A DNA stretch of 64,000 bases, from the NCBI GenBank assembly GCA_023396255.1, contig JAEWWU010000005.1, positions 62,001-126,000 on the forward strand, written 5' to 3'. The position numbers were made by a program, and so were the translations under genes. Below the pieces are notes generated by a model. It was not told the DNA's origin and ran no database searches. It saw only the letters and a program-made list of their open reading frames with translations. This DNA is from Bacteroidota bacterium. GTDB lineage: Bacteria > Bacteroidota > Bacteroidia > Bacteroidales > Porphyromonadaceae. Positions 9,012 to 16,913 of the stretch are shown here, one piece after another. Numbering within the stretch: position 1 is the stretch's first letter; each line of letters begins with the position of its first letter.

Positions 9012-9083
9012 GGCCCTTTCGTCTATCGGTTAGGACGCGAGGTTTTCATCCTCGAAAGAGGGGTTCGATTCCCCTAGGGGCTA
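9012..9083 (+). tRNA. tRNA-Glu (anticodon TTC), copy 1
   Basis: The 72-base cloverleaf is clear: acceptor GGCCCTT pairs with AGGGGCT (the first pair is G-T), the D loop contains CTATCGGTTAGG, the anticodon arm is CGAGG-TTTTCAT-CCTCG with TTC in the loop, and the T arm is GGGGTTCGATTCCCC. CCA is not encoded. It is identical to the copy at 9423-9494. Confidence 0.95.
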
Positions 9084-9105
9084 CAAAAGAAAAATAAAGA
9101 GAAAA

Positions 9106-9357
9106 ATGGCAAATCATAAATCATCAATCAAGAGGATCAGACAAACCTCTAAGATTAAGTTGCACAACAGATATTACGCAAAAACAGCTCGTACGTATGT
9201 AAAGCGTTTCCGTGCGATGACCGATCGTGAAGAAGCCCAAAAGGCTCTTCCTTCTATCTTTGCGATGCTGGATCGCTTGGCGAGCAAGAACATTATTCAC
9301 AAGAATAAGGCGGCCAACTTGAAATCCAAGTTGTCATTGCAACTCAATCGTATGTAA
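9106..9357 (+). CDS. rpsT: 30S ribosomal protein S20
   Basis: An 83-residue basic protein with the S20 family start 'MANHKSSIKRIRQTSK' and the C-terminal 'IHKNKAANLKSKLSLQLNRM'. S20 binds 16S rRNA and helps early 30S assembly. The gene starts 22 bases after the first tRNA-Glu and ends 65 bases before the second, so all three are probably on one transcript from the promoter at 8917-8948 to the terminator at 9504-9538. Confidence 0.97.
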   Translation: MANHKSSIKRIRQTSKIKLHNRYYAKTARTYVKRFRAMTDREEAQKALPSIFAMLDRLASKNIIHKNKAANLKSKLSLQLNRM

Positions 9358-9379
9358 AGAAACTTTCCGATTGGAACGG

Positions 9380-9412
9380 GTACTATGCGATAGGTTTGGC
9401 GCAGCGTAGTAC
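9380..9412 (+). other. Hairpin between rpsT and the second tRNA-Glu
   Basis: GTACTATGCG and CGCAGCGTAGTAC pair (6 + 4 bases with a 3-base bulge) around a 10-base loop. There is no T-run, so it is not a terminator. It may mark where the tRNA is cut from the mRNA or protect the rpsT 3' end; that role is inference. Confidence 0.5.
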
Positions 9413-9422
9413 AATGTTCTTT

Positions 9423-9494
9423 GGCCCTTTCGTCTATCGGTTAGGACGCGAGGTTTTCATCCTCGAAAGAGGGGTTCGATTCCCCTAGGGGCTA
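9423..9494 (+). tRNA. tRNA-Glu (anticodon TTC), copy 2
   Basis: It is identical over 72 bases to the copy at 9012-9083, with the same cloverleaf and TTC anticodon and no encoded CCA. It is followed 9 bases later by a terminator. Confidence 0.95.
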
Positions 9495-9503
9495 CCCGAT
9501 TAG

Positions 9504-9538
9504 AGAGAATATACCGTAGAGGTATTTTCTCTTTTTTT
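9504..9538 (+). terminator. Rho-independent terminator after tRNA-Glu copy 2
   Basis: AGAGAATATACC pairs with GGTATTTTCTCT (one mismatch) and the stem runs into seven T residues. Confidence 0.88.
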
Positions 9539-9601
9539 GTTTTACCTCGCCCTCTCGTCTTACGTGTTAAGTAAGAACTGAGCAACAAAGTACTTTCTTT
9601 T

Positions 9602-9632
9602 TTTGCCCCATACAGATTTATAGGTAAATTTG
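9602..9632 (+). promoter_or_regulatory. Promoter of nadE
   Basis: TTTG at 9602-9605, 19 bases of spacer, then TAAATTTG at 9625-9632 fit the Bacteroidota consensus exactly. The start codon is 51 bases downstream. Confidence 0.8.
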
Positions 9633-9683
9633 TGCTCTCTTTGAGTTGTTGTTTGATACAAACAATTTTTATTTACTTTATTT

Positions 9684-11627
9684 ATGAAGTACGGATTTGT
9701 AAAAGTGGCAGCAGCCGTTCCTTACGTACGGGTCGCAGACTGCACTTATAACATAGAACGCATCGGGCGTATGGTACGCGAAGCCGATGCTCAAGGGGTG
9801 GAGATTCTGAGCACTCCGGAACTCTCCATAACCGGCTACACTTGCGGAGACCTTTTCCACCAACCCTTCCTCCTAAAAAAAGCAAAAGAGGCACTCTGCC
9901 GGTTAGTAGAAGAGACCGCCGATACACAAGTAATGGTCATTGTAGGGATGCCCGTACAGGTAGAGGAGAAGTTGTTCAATAGCGCCATAGTCTTTCAACA
10001 AGGACGCATCTTGGGGGCCATTCCCAAAACTTACCTGCCCAACTATCGAGAATTCCAAGAAAAACGCTGGTTTTCACCCTCTGAGGCACTCCAGTACAAA
10101 ACCGTACGCATAGGCAATCATTTGGTCCCCATAGGAAGAAACATCCTTTTTCACAGTGGAACCGTGGGAGTGGGGATTGAGATCTGCGAAGATATGTGGA
10201 CCCCCTACACCCCCGGCACTCGCCTAAGTCTCTACGGGGCACACATTATTTTCAACCTATCGGCAAGCAATGAAAACGCAGGCAAACACAACTATCTGCG
10301 TTCTCTCATCAGTGGGCTTACCTCTCAAGGAATGTGTGCCTATGTATATGCTTCCAGCGGATATGGAGAGAGTTCTACAGACCTCGTCTATACAGGAAAA
10401 GCCTTCATCGCCGAATTGGGTAAGATTGTCAAAGAAATGAAACGCTTCGAGTATAGTGAGCATATGATCATCAGCGACATAGATGTGGCGCACGTGCAGG
10501 CCGAACGCTTAATCAACAGCAGTTTCAAATCTGCCGTGAACCACTTTACTCAAGAAGAATTGGTGCAGATTCCGTTTACCCTGCGTTCTGCCGAGGACTC
10601 TTTCCCTATGAATCGTCCCGTGGATGCCAACCCATTTATGCCGGGGGATGCCAACCAAGAAGAACGTTGCGCCGAAATGTTTGAGATACAAGTTTGCGGA
10701 TTGATACAGCGGCTCAAGCATATGAAAGCCCAGCGAGCCGTTATTGGCATATCGGGAGGATTAGATTCTGCTTTGGCTCTACTGGTGACTGCCACAGCCT
10801 TTGACAAAATCGGGCTACCCCGACAAAACATCGTAGGAATAACGATGCCGGGCTTTGGCACTTCTCATCGCACCCACGACAATGCAAAAAAATTGATGCA
10901 GCAATTAGGGGTTACCTCTAGAGAAATAGACATCACCCAAGCCTGCTTGCAGCATATGCAAGACATTGGTCATCCTAAAGATCAAATAGATACAACCTAC
11001 GAAAACCTACAAGCACGCGAACGAACTCAAATCCTGATGGACGTAGCCAACAGGTGCCAAGCCCCGGTAATAGGAACGGGCGACTTGTCCGAGATTGCTT
11101 TAGGTTGGTGTACCTTTAATGGAGATCATATGAGTATGTATGCCATAAACAGCGGGATAACCAAAACCACCGTACAATTGATTGTACAGTGGTATGCCTC
11201 TGCACAAAGAAGCGGAAACCCGGAACTGAGCAATACTCTCTCCGACATCGTGGCAACCCCCATAAGCCCAGAACTATTGCCCTCCGATGGCAGCGAGGAG
11301 ATGGCACAGCAGACCGAAAAACACGTAGGACCCTACGAGTTGCACGACTTCTTTATTTACCATTTCTTATACTCGGGTTTTACCCCCGAAAAAATATTCT
11401 ACTTGGCGGGCGTTGCCTTCGAGGGGCGTTATACCCATAAAGAGATTAAGCATTGGTTGGGTATCTTTTACCGCCGCTTCTTTGCGCAACAGTTCAAACG
11501 CAATGCTATGCCCGATGGCCCCAAAGTAGTATGCATCTCCCTATCGTCTCGTGGAGAATGGAGAATGCCCAGCGATGCCGTTAGCGATATGTGGATTGCC
11601 GAAGTTGAAGCTTTACCCGAAGAATAA
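9684..11627 (+). CDS. nadE: Glutamine-dependent NAD+ synthase
   Basis: A 647-residue two-domain enzyme that converts nicotinic acid adenine dinucleotide to NAD+ with glutamine as ammonia donor. The N-terminal nitrilase-type glutaminase shows the Glu of 'STPELSITGY' (residue 46), the Lys of 'IPKTYLPNYREF' and the Cys of 'GIEICEDMW'. The C-terminal synthetase has the ATP-pyrophosphatase loop 'GISGGLDSALALL' and 'GTGDLSEIALGWCTFNGDHM'. The length matches the long glutamine-using class. It has its own promoter and is followed 82 bases later by the polysaccharide genes. Confidence 0.96.
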   Translation: MKYGFVKVAAAVPYVRVADCTYNIERIGRMVREADAQGVEILSTPELSITGYTCGDLFHQPFLLKKAKEALCRLVEETADTQVMVIVGMPVQVEEKLFNSAIVFQQGRILGAIPKTYLPNYREFQEKRWFSPSEALQYKTVRIGNHLVPIGRNILFHSGTVGVGIEICEDMWTPYTPGTRLSLYGAHIIFNLSASNENAGKHNYLRSLISGLTSQGMCAYVYASSGYGESSTDLVYTGKAFIAELGKIVKEMKRFEYSEHMIISDIDVAHVQAERLINSSFKSAVNHFTQEELVQIPFTLRSAEDSFPMNRPVDANPFMPGDANQEERCAEMFEIQVCGLIQRLKHMKAQRAVIGISGGLDSALALLVTATAFDKIGLPRQNIVGITMPGFGTSHRTHDNAKKLMQQLGVTSREIDITQACLQHMQDIGHPKDQIDTTYENLQARERTQILMDVANRCQAPVIGTGDLSEIALGWCTFNGDHMSMYAINSGITKTTVQLIVQWYASAQRSGNPELSNTLSDIVATPISPELLPSDGSEEMAQQTEKHVGPYELHDFFIYHFLYSGFTPEKIFYLAGVAFEGRYTHKEIKHWLGIFYRRFFAQQFKRNAMPDGPKVVCISLSSRGEWRMPSDAVSDMWIAEVEALPEE

Positions 11628-11709
11628 TTTGTAGCAAAGAGAGAATGAAGGGGAAAGCCATTCTGCCTCCTCTTATCCCTGTCTCACACAACGGCTCAAA
11701 CAGCTGTCT

Positions 11710-12723
11710 ATGGCAAACACACAATATCCTTTGGTGTCCGTAACCATTCCCGTGTACAACACGGAGAGCTTTGTGGCACGTTGCCTCAACTCCGTTCTAC
11801 AACAAACCTATCCTAACTTGGAAGTCATAGTCGTAGAGGATTGCAGCACAGACAACAGCCGTCAAATAGTAAAGGACTTTCTCCAAAACAACGCTTACAC
11901 AGCCTCATCCAAAAGATTCACACTCATAGAGAATGAGCGCAACGAGGGGTCGGCTCTTGCTCGAAGCAAAGGGCTTCAAGCCGCCCAAGGTGAATGGCTT
12001 TTATGGTTAGATAGCGACGATTTTTGGGACAACGAACAGATTGTTTCTCTCTGGGTCGAACGGGCGATGCAAAGCAACTCCGAGGTGGTCGTGAGTGATT
12101 ATTATGCGGATTACCCCCGCAAAATCGTTACCCACCGAGTGCCTCGCATAGCACAGGGCAAACAGTTCGCTTATGCCCTTTTACGAGGAGAAACACAGGG
12201 TTTTTTGCACAATAAGTTAATTCGTAAAGATTTGTTTCTTCAGCGGTCAATGCCTTGGATGGCAGGTGAAAACCTTTTGGAAGATTTGGGGGCACTGATT
12301 CCTTTCTTCTACCAAACGGAACGTGTGGACTACTTCGATTTGCCCACAGTGCACTACGTACAATACAACAGCGGAGCTTACACAAAAAACGTTCGCTCCC
12401 AATCGGTACAAAAAATGCTCTCTCTCGTTCATCGCTTAGAACAAGTCTTAGCTCCGGAATGTCTCAAGGATTCATTGCTGCGAGAATCGATGCCCTTTGT
12501 CTATTGGATTATAATACGAATGCTTGCCGAAAAGGCCCCTCTGCAAGACTATCCGCAGATTGCTTCCATTGCGTCACAAACACGCTCTTCTGTTTGGCAA
12601 TTATCCTTACCCTTTTATGATCGATTGACTCTTTACCTACAAACACAAAATACTCTCACATTCCCGTTGGGGAGATTGATGACGTGTTTTAAGCGAAGAG
12701 TTAAAAACTTTCTTCGTAACTAG
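11710..12723 (+). CDS. Glycosyltransferase family 2
   Basis: 337 residues. It opens with 'PLVSVTIPVYNTESFVARCL', the GT-A nucleotide-sugar binding fold, followed by 'VIVVEDCSTDNSRQIV' and the metal-binding 'LWLDSDDFWDNE' near residues 95-106. Such enzymes add one sugar to a lipid-linked glycan at the inner face of the membrane. It is first of five polysaccharide genes on the plus strand. The sugar specificity is unknown. Confidence 0.9.
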   Translation: MANTQYPLVSVTIPVYNTESFVARCLNSVLQQTYPNLEVIVVEDCSTDNSRQIVKDFLQNNAYTASSKRFTLIENERNEGSALARSKGLQAAQGEWLLWLDSDDFWDNEQIVSLWVERAMQSNSEVVVSDYYADYPRKIVTHRVPRIAQGKQFAYALLRGETQGFLHNKLIRKDLFLQRSMPWMAGENLLEDLGALIPFFYQTERVDYFDLPTVHYVQYNSGAYTKNVRSQSVQKMLSLVHRLEQVLAPECLKDSLLRESMPFVYWIIIRMLAEKAPLQDYPQIASIASQTRSSVWQLSLPFYDRLTLYLQTQNTLTFPLGRLMTCFKRRVKNFLRN

Positions 12724-12744
12724 TTTTTCTCAAACTCTTACCCT

Positions 12745-13836
12745 ATGCCCACTCACAGCATCGTAGCTTACCTCCTTTTCTTCTCGCTTTTGGGCGTACT
12801 GAGTTGGGCATATGCAAAAGACAAAAATAGTCGTCCGATAGGAGTTGTTTTGCTGTTTATCCTTCTTACGCTCTTTTCCGGATTGCGCTTTGGATTGGGT
12901 AGAGATTTCTCTATGTATCTCAATGCTTATGAATACTACCCCAACTATGTAAGTTTGCAGTTTATGGAGCCTTTGTGGCAAAAAATATATGGTTTATTTC
13001 ATTTGTTTGAGGCAGGATATACCACTCTGCAACTGGCTGTTGCCGGTGCAACTGTCGGATTGGCAATGAGAGCTTTTGGCAAACTCTCTCTCAACTTTAT
13101 CATCGCTTTGGTCAGTTTTGTAATCATCTACCACGGGTACTTCGAAAGTATGAACCTTATGCGTCAAGTCCTGGCAATGATGGTGGTATTGGCTTTCTTT
13201 AATTGGTACCTGGAACGCAGATATTGGTCCTTTCTGGGCGCGCTCATTTTAGCTGTTCTATTTCACACATCAGCTGTTTTTATGGTTCCTTTACTGCTTA
13301 TTACACGTGTTAAACCGAGCAGACAAATTATGGCAATAGCTCTATTGGGTAGTTTAATGGTAGGTACCCCCTTGCTTAATGCCATCATAGAAGCAGCACA
13401 AGGGGTTCTTCCTGAACGATATGGCAACTATCTTTTGGAGGGAAAAGTTTCGGCAGCAGAAAAGTCTTCCGGCATCTACCTTGTTTTCCTCAATGCCCTA
13501 ACTCTCTACTTCATTTGGCAAGAAAAAAAACTGCGCAAGCTACACGAACCAACAGGACTTTATACCCGAATGCTCTTTTGGGGTGTAGTTATTTACAATT
13601 GCACTCTCTCTTTCGAAGTAGGAATGCGCTTGATGTTTTACCCACTTATGTTTATTTATCCATTGCTCGCCAACTCTTTCGAGTTGGACAAAGGCGAACG
13701 CAATAGGTTAGTTATCCTTTTGGCTCTAAGTTTGTTCTTCTTGTTCGAGGTCAAAAACTTAACTAACCCTCAGGAACCGTACAGCAAGTATCAAACCATA
13801 TTTCACCATTTTAGTTACAACCCCCTTGTTTGGTAA
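12745..13836 (+). CDS. EpsG-like membrane protein (probable polysaccharide polymerase)
   Basis: 363 residues with about ten hydrophobic segments and the pattern 'FSGLRFGLGRDFSMYLNAY' near residue 45, typical of EpsG/Wzy-like proteins that polymerise repeat units in the membrane. The motif 'NLMRQVLAMMVVLAFFNWYL' is also typical of this family. It sits between glycosyltransferases, 21 bases after the first, which supports the call. The reaction is inferred from family and context. Confidence 0.8.
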   Translation: MPTHSIVAYLLFFSLLGVLSWAYAKDKNSRPIGVVLLFILLTLFSGLRFGLGRDFSMYLNAYEYYPNYVSLQFMEPLWQKIYGLFHLFEAGYTTLQLAVAGATVGLAMRAFGKLSLNFIIALVSFVIIYHGYFESMNLMRQVLAMMVVLAFFNWYLERRYWSFLGALILAVLFHTSAVFMVPLLLITRVKPSRQIMAIALLGSLMVGTPLLNAIIEAAQGVLPERYGNYLLEGKVSAAEKSSGIYLVFLNALTLYFIWQEKKLRKLHEPTGLYTRMLFWGVVIYNCTLSFEVGMRLMFYPLMFIYPLLANSFELDKGERNRLVILLALSLFFLFEVKNLTNPQEPYSKYQTIFHHFSYNPLVW

Positions 13837-13866
13837 TTCTACCATCCACCAAAACCCTCTGTTAAG

Positions 13867-15042
13867 ATGCAAAAAAAGAAGACGGTTATCGCTTTCATAG
13901 TCAATAGAATTGTTCCCACCGGTCCCCTTTTTGTTGTACAAGATATTATATCTTTTTTGCCAAGAGACCAATACTGTGTGCACATTGTGGAGCTGCGTCC
14001 ATCTGCTCCGGAAGCCGAAGATATGCGTACTTTGCTCATTGGTCGTGGATGCTACCTGCATTCCCTGGGGTGCAGTTTTGGGGTACTGGAATTACGAACT
14101 CGTATGGTAGCCCGAAAATTAGAAGGACTTCTGCGAAAAATAGATGCCAACATAGTGCACAGTCACACCTATCATCCAGACTTGGTTACAGCTTATTTGG
14201 TGAATAGTTTCAACGTAATAACGACGCAGCACAACCTCTCTCTGGAGGATTTTGTGCGTTCCAAAGGCTTTATAATGGGCAACTATATGCACCACCGTCT
14301 GTTGCTCGCCTTAACCAAGCACAAGCATTTGGTAGGCATTACACACTTTGTAAAAGACTATTACCGCACTCGATTACCCCAGAGTAAAAAGTTCGATGTC
14401 GTTTATAATGGTATCTCTCCGTTTCGATTCTTTCCGGTAACCGAGGAGCAACGAAAAGATCTGCGTACTCGCCTCTCTCTGCGTCAAGATACTTTTATTA
14501 TGGTGGTGGCAGGCACTCTTTCGCTGCGCAAAGATCCCATAACCATTCTTAAAGCTATCTATCAATTACGAAACGAAGGCTCTCTTCCGGAGCGTTTCCT
14601 TCTTCTTTTCTTGGGTGATGGTCCTCTTTCTGCTCACTGTATGCGTTATGCCAAAGGGTTGAAAGGCAAGGTACAATTTGCCGGATTTGTTCCTCAACCG
14701 GAATTGTATATGCAAGCAGCTAACGCCTCTATATCGGCCTCCTTGAGCGAAGGTTTCGGGCTCAATGTTGCCGAGGCGGTTTTTTGCGGTCTCCCCACAA
14801 TTACCACAACCATCGGCCCCCTCTTAGAACTATCCAACTCTATTTCCGCCCTCAAAGAGCTCCGATTTGCTCCCAAGGATGTGGACGGATGCGCGCAAGC
14901 CATACTAAAAAGCATCAATACAACGTTAGATGAAGAGGAGCAAAAGCAATTTATGCAGCAGCTATCGGCACAAAGGATGTCGCAAGAGTACAAGCTGCTC
15001 TACCAAGATTTAGTCGCTCAAAAGACAAAACAGAAAAAATAA
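13867..15042 (+). CDS. Glycosyltransferase, GT-B fold (family 4-like)
   Basis: 391 residues. The C-terminal half shows the GT4 pattern: 'MVVAGTLSLRKDPITIL', 'LLLFLGDGPLSAHC', 'VQFAGFVPQPELYMQAANA' and the donor-binding 'SASLSEGFGLNVAEAVFCG' at about residues 294-310. The N-terminal half has 'IVHSHTYHPDLVTAYL', the acceptor-domain motif. It is the only GT-B enzyme in the cluster. It starts 30 bases after the EpsG-like gene. The donor sugar is not known. Confidence 0.9.
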   Translation: MQKKKTVIAFIVNRIVPTGPLFVVQDIISFLPRDQYCVHIVELRPSAPEAEDMRTLLIGRGCYLHSLGCSFGVLELRTRMVARKLEGLLRKIDANIVHSHTYHPDLVTAYLVNSFNVITTQHNLSLEDFVRSKGFIMGNYMHHRLLLALTKHKHLVGITHFVKDYYRTRLPQSKKFDVVYNGISPFRFFPVTEEQRKDLRTRLSLRQDTFIMVVAGTLSLRKDPITILKAIYQLRNEGSLPERFLLLFLGDGPLSAHCMRYAKGLKGKVQFAGFVPQPELYMQAANASISASLSEGFGLNVAEAVFCGLPTITTTIGPLLELSNSISALKELRFAPKDVDGCAQAILKSINTTLDEEEQKQFMQQLSAQRMSQEYKLLYQDLVAQKTKQKK

Positions 15043-15048
15043 CTGCAT

Positions 15049-15873
15049 ATGACCACACCCAATCACATTGCCGTGATAATGTCTGTTTACAAAAACGACT
15101 CTCCTACCTTTTTCTCTATGGCTATGGAGAGCCTTCTCTCACAAACGGAACGAAATTTGGATATTTTTTTGATGAGAGATGGTCCAGTTCCCGAGGCTCT
15201 TGAAGCCACCATTGAGAAATACCTTTCCGACCAACGCATTCATTACTACACAAGAGACGAAAATAAAGGGTTGGCGCATTCTCTCAACGAATTATTGGCC
15301 GTAATTCTTCCTCAAGAAGAATACGAATTTATTGCACGGATGGATGCCGATGACATTAGTTTACCCAAACGAATGGAACGGCAAATGGATTTTATGAAAA
15401 AAAATCCGGAAATTGATATTTGTGGCACCTACGCTCTCGAGATTGATGCTGAAGGAAAGCCTTTCTTTGAAAAAAAGATGCCCTCCACACACGAATCTTG
15501 TCGCAAGATGATGAAGGCTCGCAGTTGTTTGGTACATCCATCGGTTATGTTTCGTCGATCTTTCTTCTGCAAAGCCGGGCTATACCCGGAAGACACCTAT
15601 TTGGCAGAAGATCTCAAAATGTGGATTAAGGGATTCAAAGCCGGATGTCGCTTTGCCAACATTCCGGAATATTTGTTTCAGTTTAGGTTAGACGATCATT
15701 TCTTTGAGCGCAGAAGAGGATACAAACATTTCTGCAGTATGTTCAAAATGCGCACACGAATGGCCAAGGAGATGGGGTTTGGCTGTTCGGGATATTTGTA
15801 TGCTGCCCTGCACGCCAGTACCAAACTCTTCTCACCTGGGATGCTCCGCCTTGCTTATAAAATGCGCAAATAA
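15049..15873 (+). CDS. Glycosyltransferase family 2
   Basis: 274 residues, beginning 'IAVIMSVYKNDSPTFFSMAM' with 'IFLMRDGPVPEAL' and the metal motif 'ARMDADDISLPKRM' near residues 100-113. 'SCLVHPSVMFRR' and 'EDLKMWIKGFKAG' fit GT2 enzymes of capsule and O-antigen clusters. It starts 6 bases after the previous stop, so coupling is likely. Confidence 0.9.
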   Translation: MTTPNHIAVIMSVYKNDSPTFFSMAMESLLSQTERNLDIFLMRDGPVPEALEATIEKYLSDQRIHYYTRDENKGLAHSLNELLAVILPQEEYEFIARMDADDISLPKRMERQMDFMKKNPEIDICGTYALEIDAEGKPFFEKKMPSTHESCRKMMKARSCLVHPSVMFRRSFFCKAGLYPEDTYLAEDLKMWIKGFKAGCRFANIPEYLFQFRLDDHFFERRRGYKHFCSMFKMRTRMAKEMGFGCSGYLYAALHASTKLFSPGMLRLAYKMRK

Positions 15874-15899
15874 TAGTTGCCCAATAGATCTGTTCTCCT

Positions 15900-16898
15900 A
15901 TGTCGTTGCCCTTTCTTTCTTTCGTTGTTCCGGTTTACAATGTAGCTAATTATGTGTATGACTGCTTAAAATCGATAACGGACTCCGAGCTTTCTGAAGA
16001 TCTCTATGAGGTTATTGTTCTCAACGATGGTTCTACCGACCAAAGTGCCCAAGTAGTGCAGCAATTTATGGCAGAACAACCTCAGGCCCCCGTAAGGTAT
16101 TATGAGTTTCCCAATAGTGGTGTAAGTGCTATGCGCAACCAAGGAATTTCATTGGCTCGGGGACAATATGTGTGGTTTGTGGACAGCGACGACACCATAG
16201 AACCCAAAACCGTAAAAAGTTTGGTTCAACAGGTTCGAGCAGAAAAACCCGACTTACTTTACTTTGGCTTCCGCTATATATATGAAAAAGGTTATCAGAA
16301 GGAGCCTTTCGCCGAGGAACAATTACCTTTCAAAACCGGAAGACAAAATATAGAACAATTCTTCGGACACCTCTCTCTGCTCACTTCTGTTGTATGGAGC
16401 TCTCTCTATTCCACCCAATTTTTACGGGAGCAGCATTTGACCTTCGTCTCGGGGTTGTATTTTGAGGATGTTGAATTCGTTTGTAGGACCTTTTCAGTAG
16501 CCCAAACGCTCTCCTTCTCTCCGGAAAAACGCTATAATTATTTTGTTCACGGCTCATCCATCGTTAGAAACCCTCAATTCACCGACAAACGAATCCACGA
16601 CCGTGTAACCATAGGGCTTTTGGTACTCCAAAATGCACAAGCAACCACATCCGTATCTATCAAACAAAAACAAAAAGAAATGGGTACGGAGTGTATTCGC
16701 TTTGGGCTTCGACAAGCAGCCGCAACAGACAAACAAATCTTTTACAAATTAAGACATAAGGCTTTCTCATCTCAAGAAGCAAGAACAGATCTATTTTCTT
16801 GCGGAGGTTTCAAGGGAGGTCTCTTGATGCGCGTTTGCTATCTTATGCCCGTATGCTACCGCTTCCTATGCCTTAGGATACTTCCCAAATTGCAATAA
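15900..16898 (+). CDS. Glycosyltransferase family 2
   Basis: 332 residues with 'SFVVPVYNVANYVYDCL', 'EVIVLNDGSTDQSAQVV' and 'YVWFVDSDDTIEPKTV', all standard GT2 motifs. It is the last gene of the polysaccharide cluster and converges with dnaG, whose stop codon is only 15 bases away. No terminator was seen between them. Confidence 0.9.
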   Translation: MSLPFLSFVVPVYNVANYVYDCLKSITDSELSEDLYEVIVLNDGSTDQSAQVVQQFMAEQPQAPVRYYEFPNSGVSAMRNQGISLARGQYVWFVDSDDTIEPKTVKSLVQQVRAEKPDLLYFGFRYIYEKGYQKEPFAEEQLPFKTGRQNIEQFFGHLSLLTSVVWSSLYSTQFLREQHLTFVSGLYFEDVEFVCRTFSVAQTLSFSPEKRYNYFVHGSSIVRNPQFTDKRIHDRVTIGLLVLQNAQATTSVSIKQKQKEMGTECIRFGLRQAAATDKQIFYKLRHKAFSSQEARTDLFSCGGFKGGLLMRVCYLMPVCYRFLCLRILPKLQ

Positions 16899-16913
16899 AG
16901 CGGTTGAGGTGGA

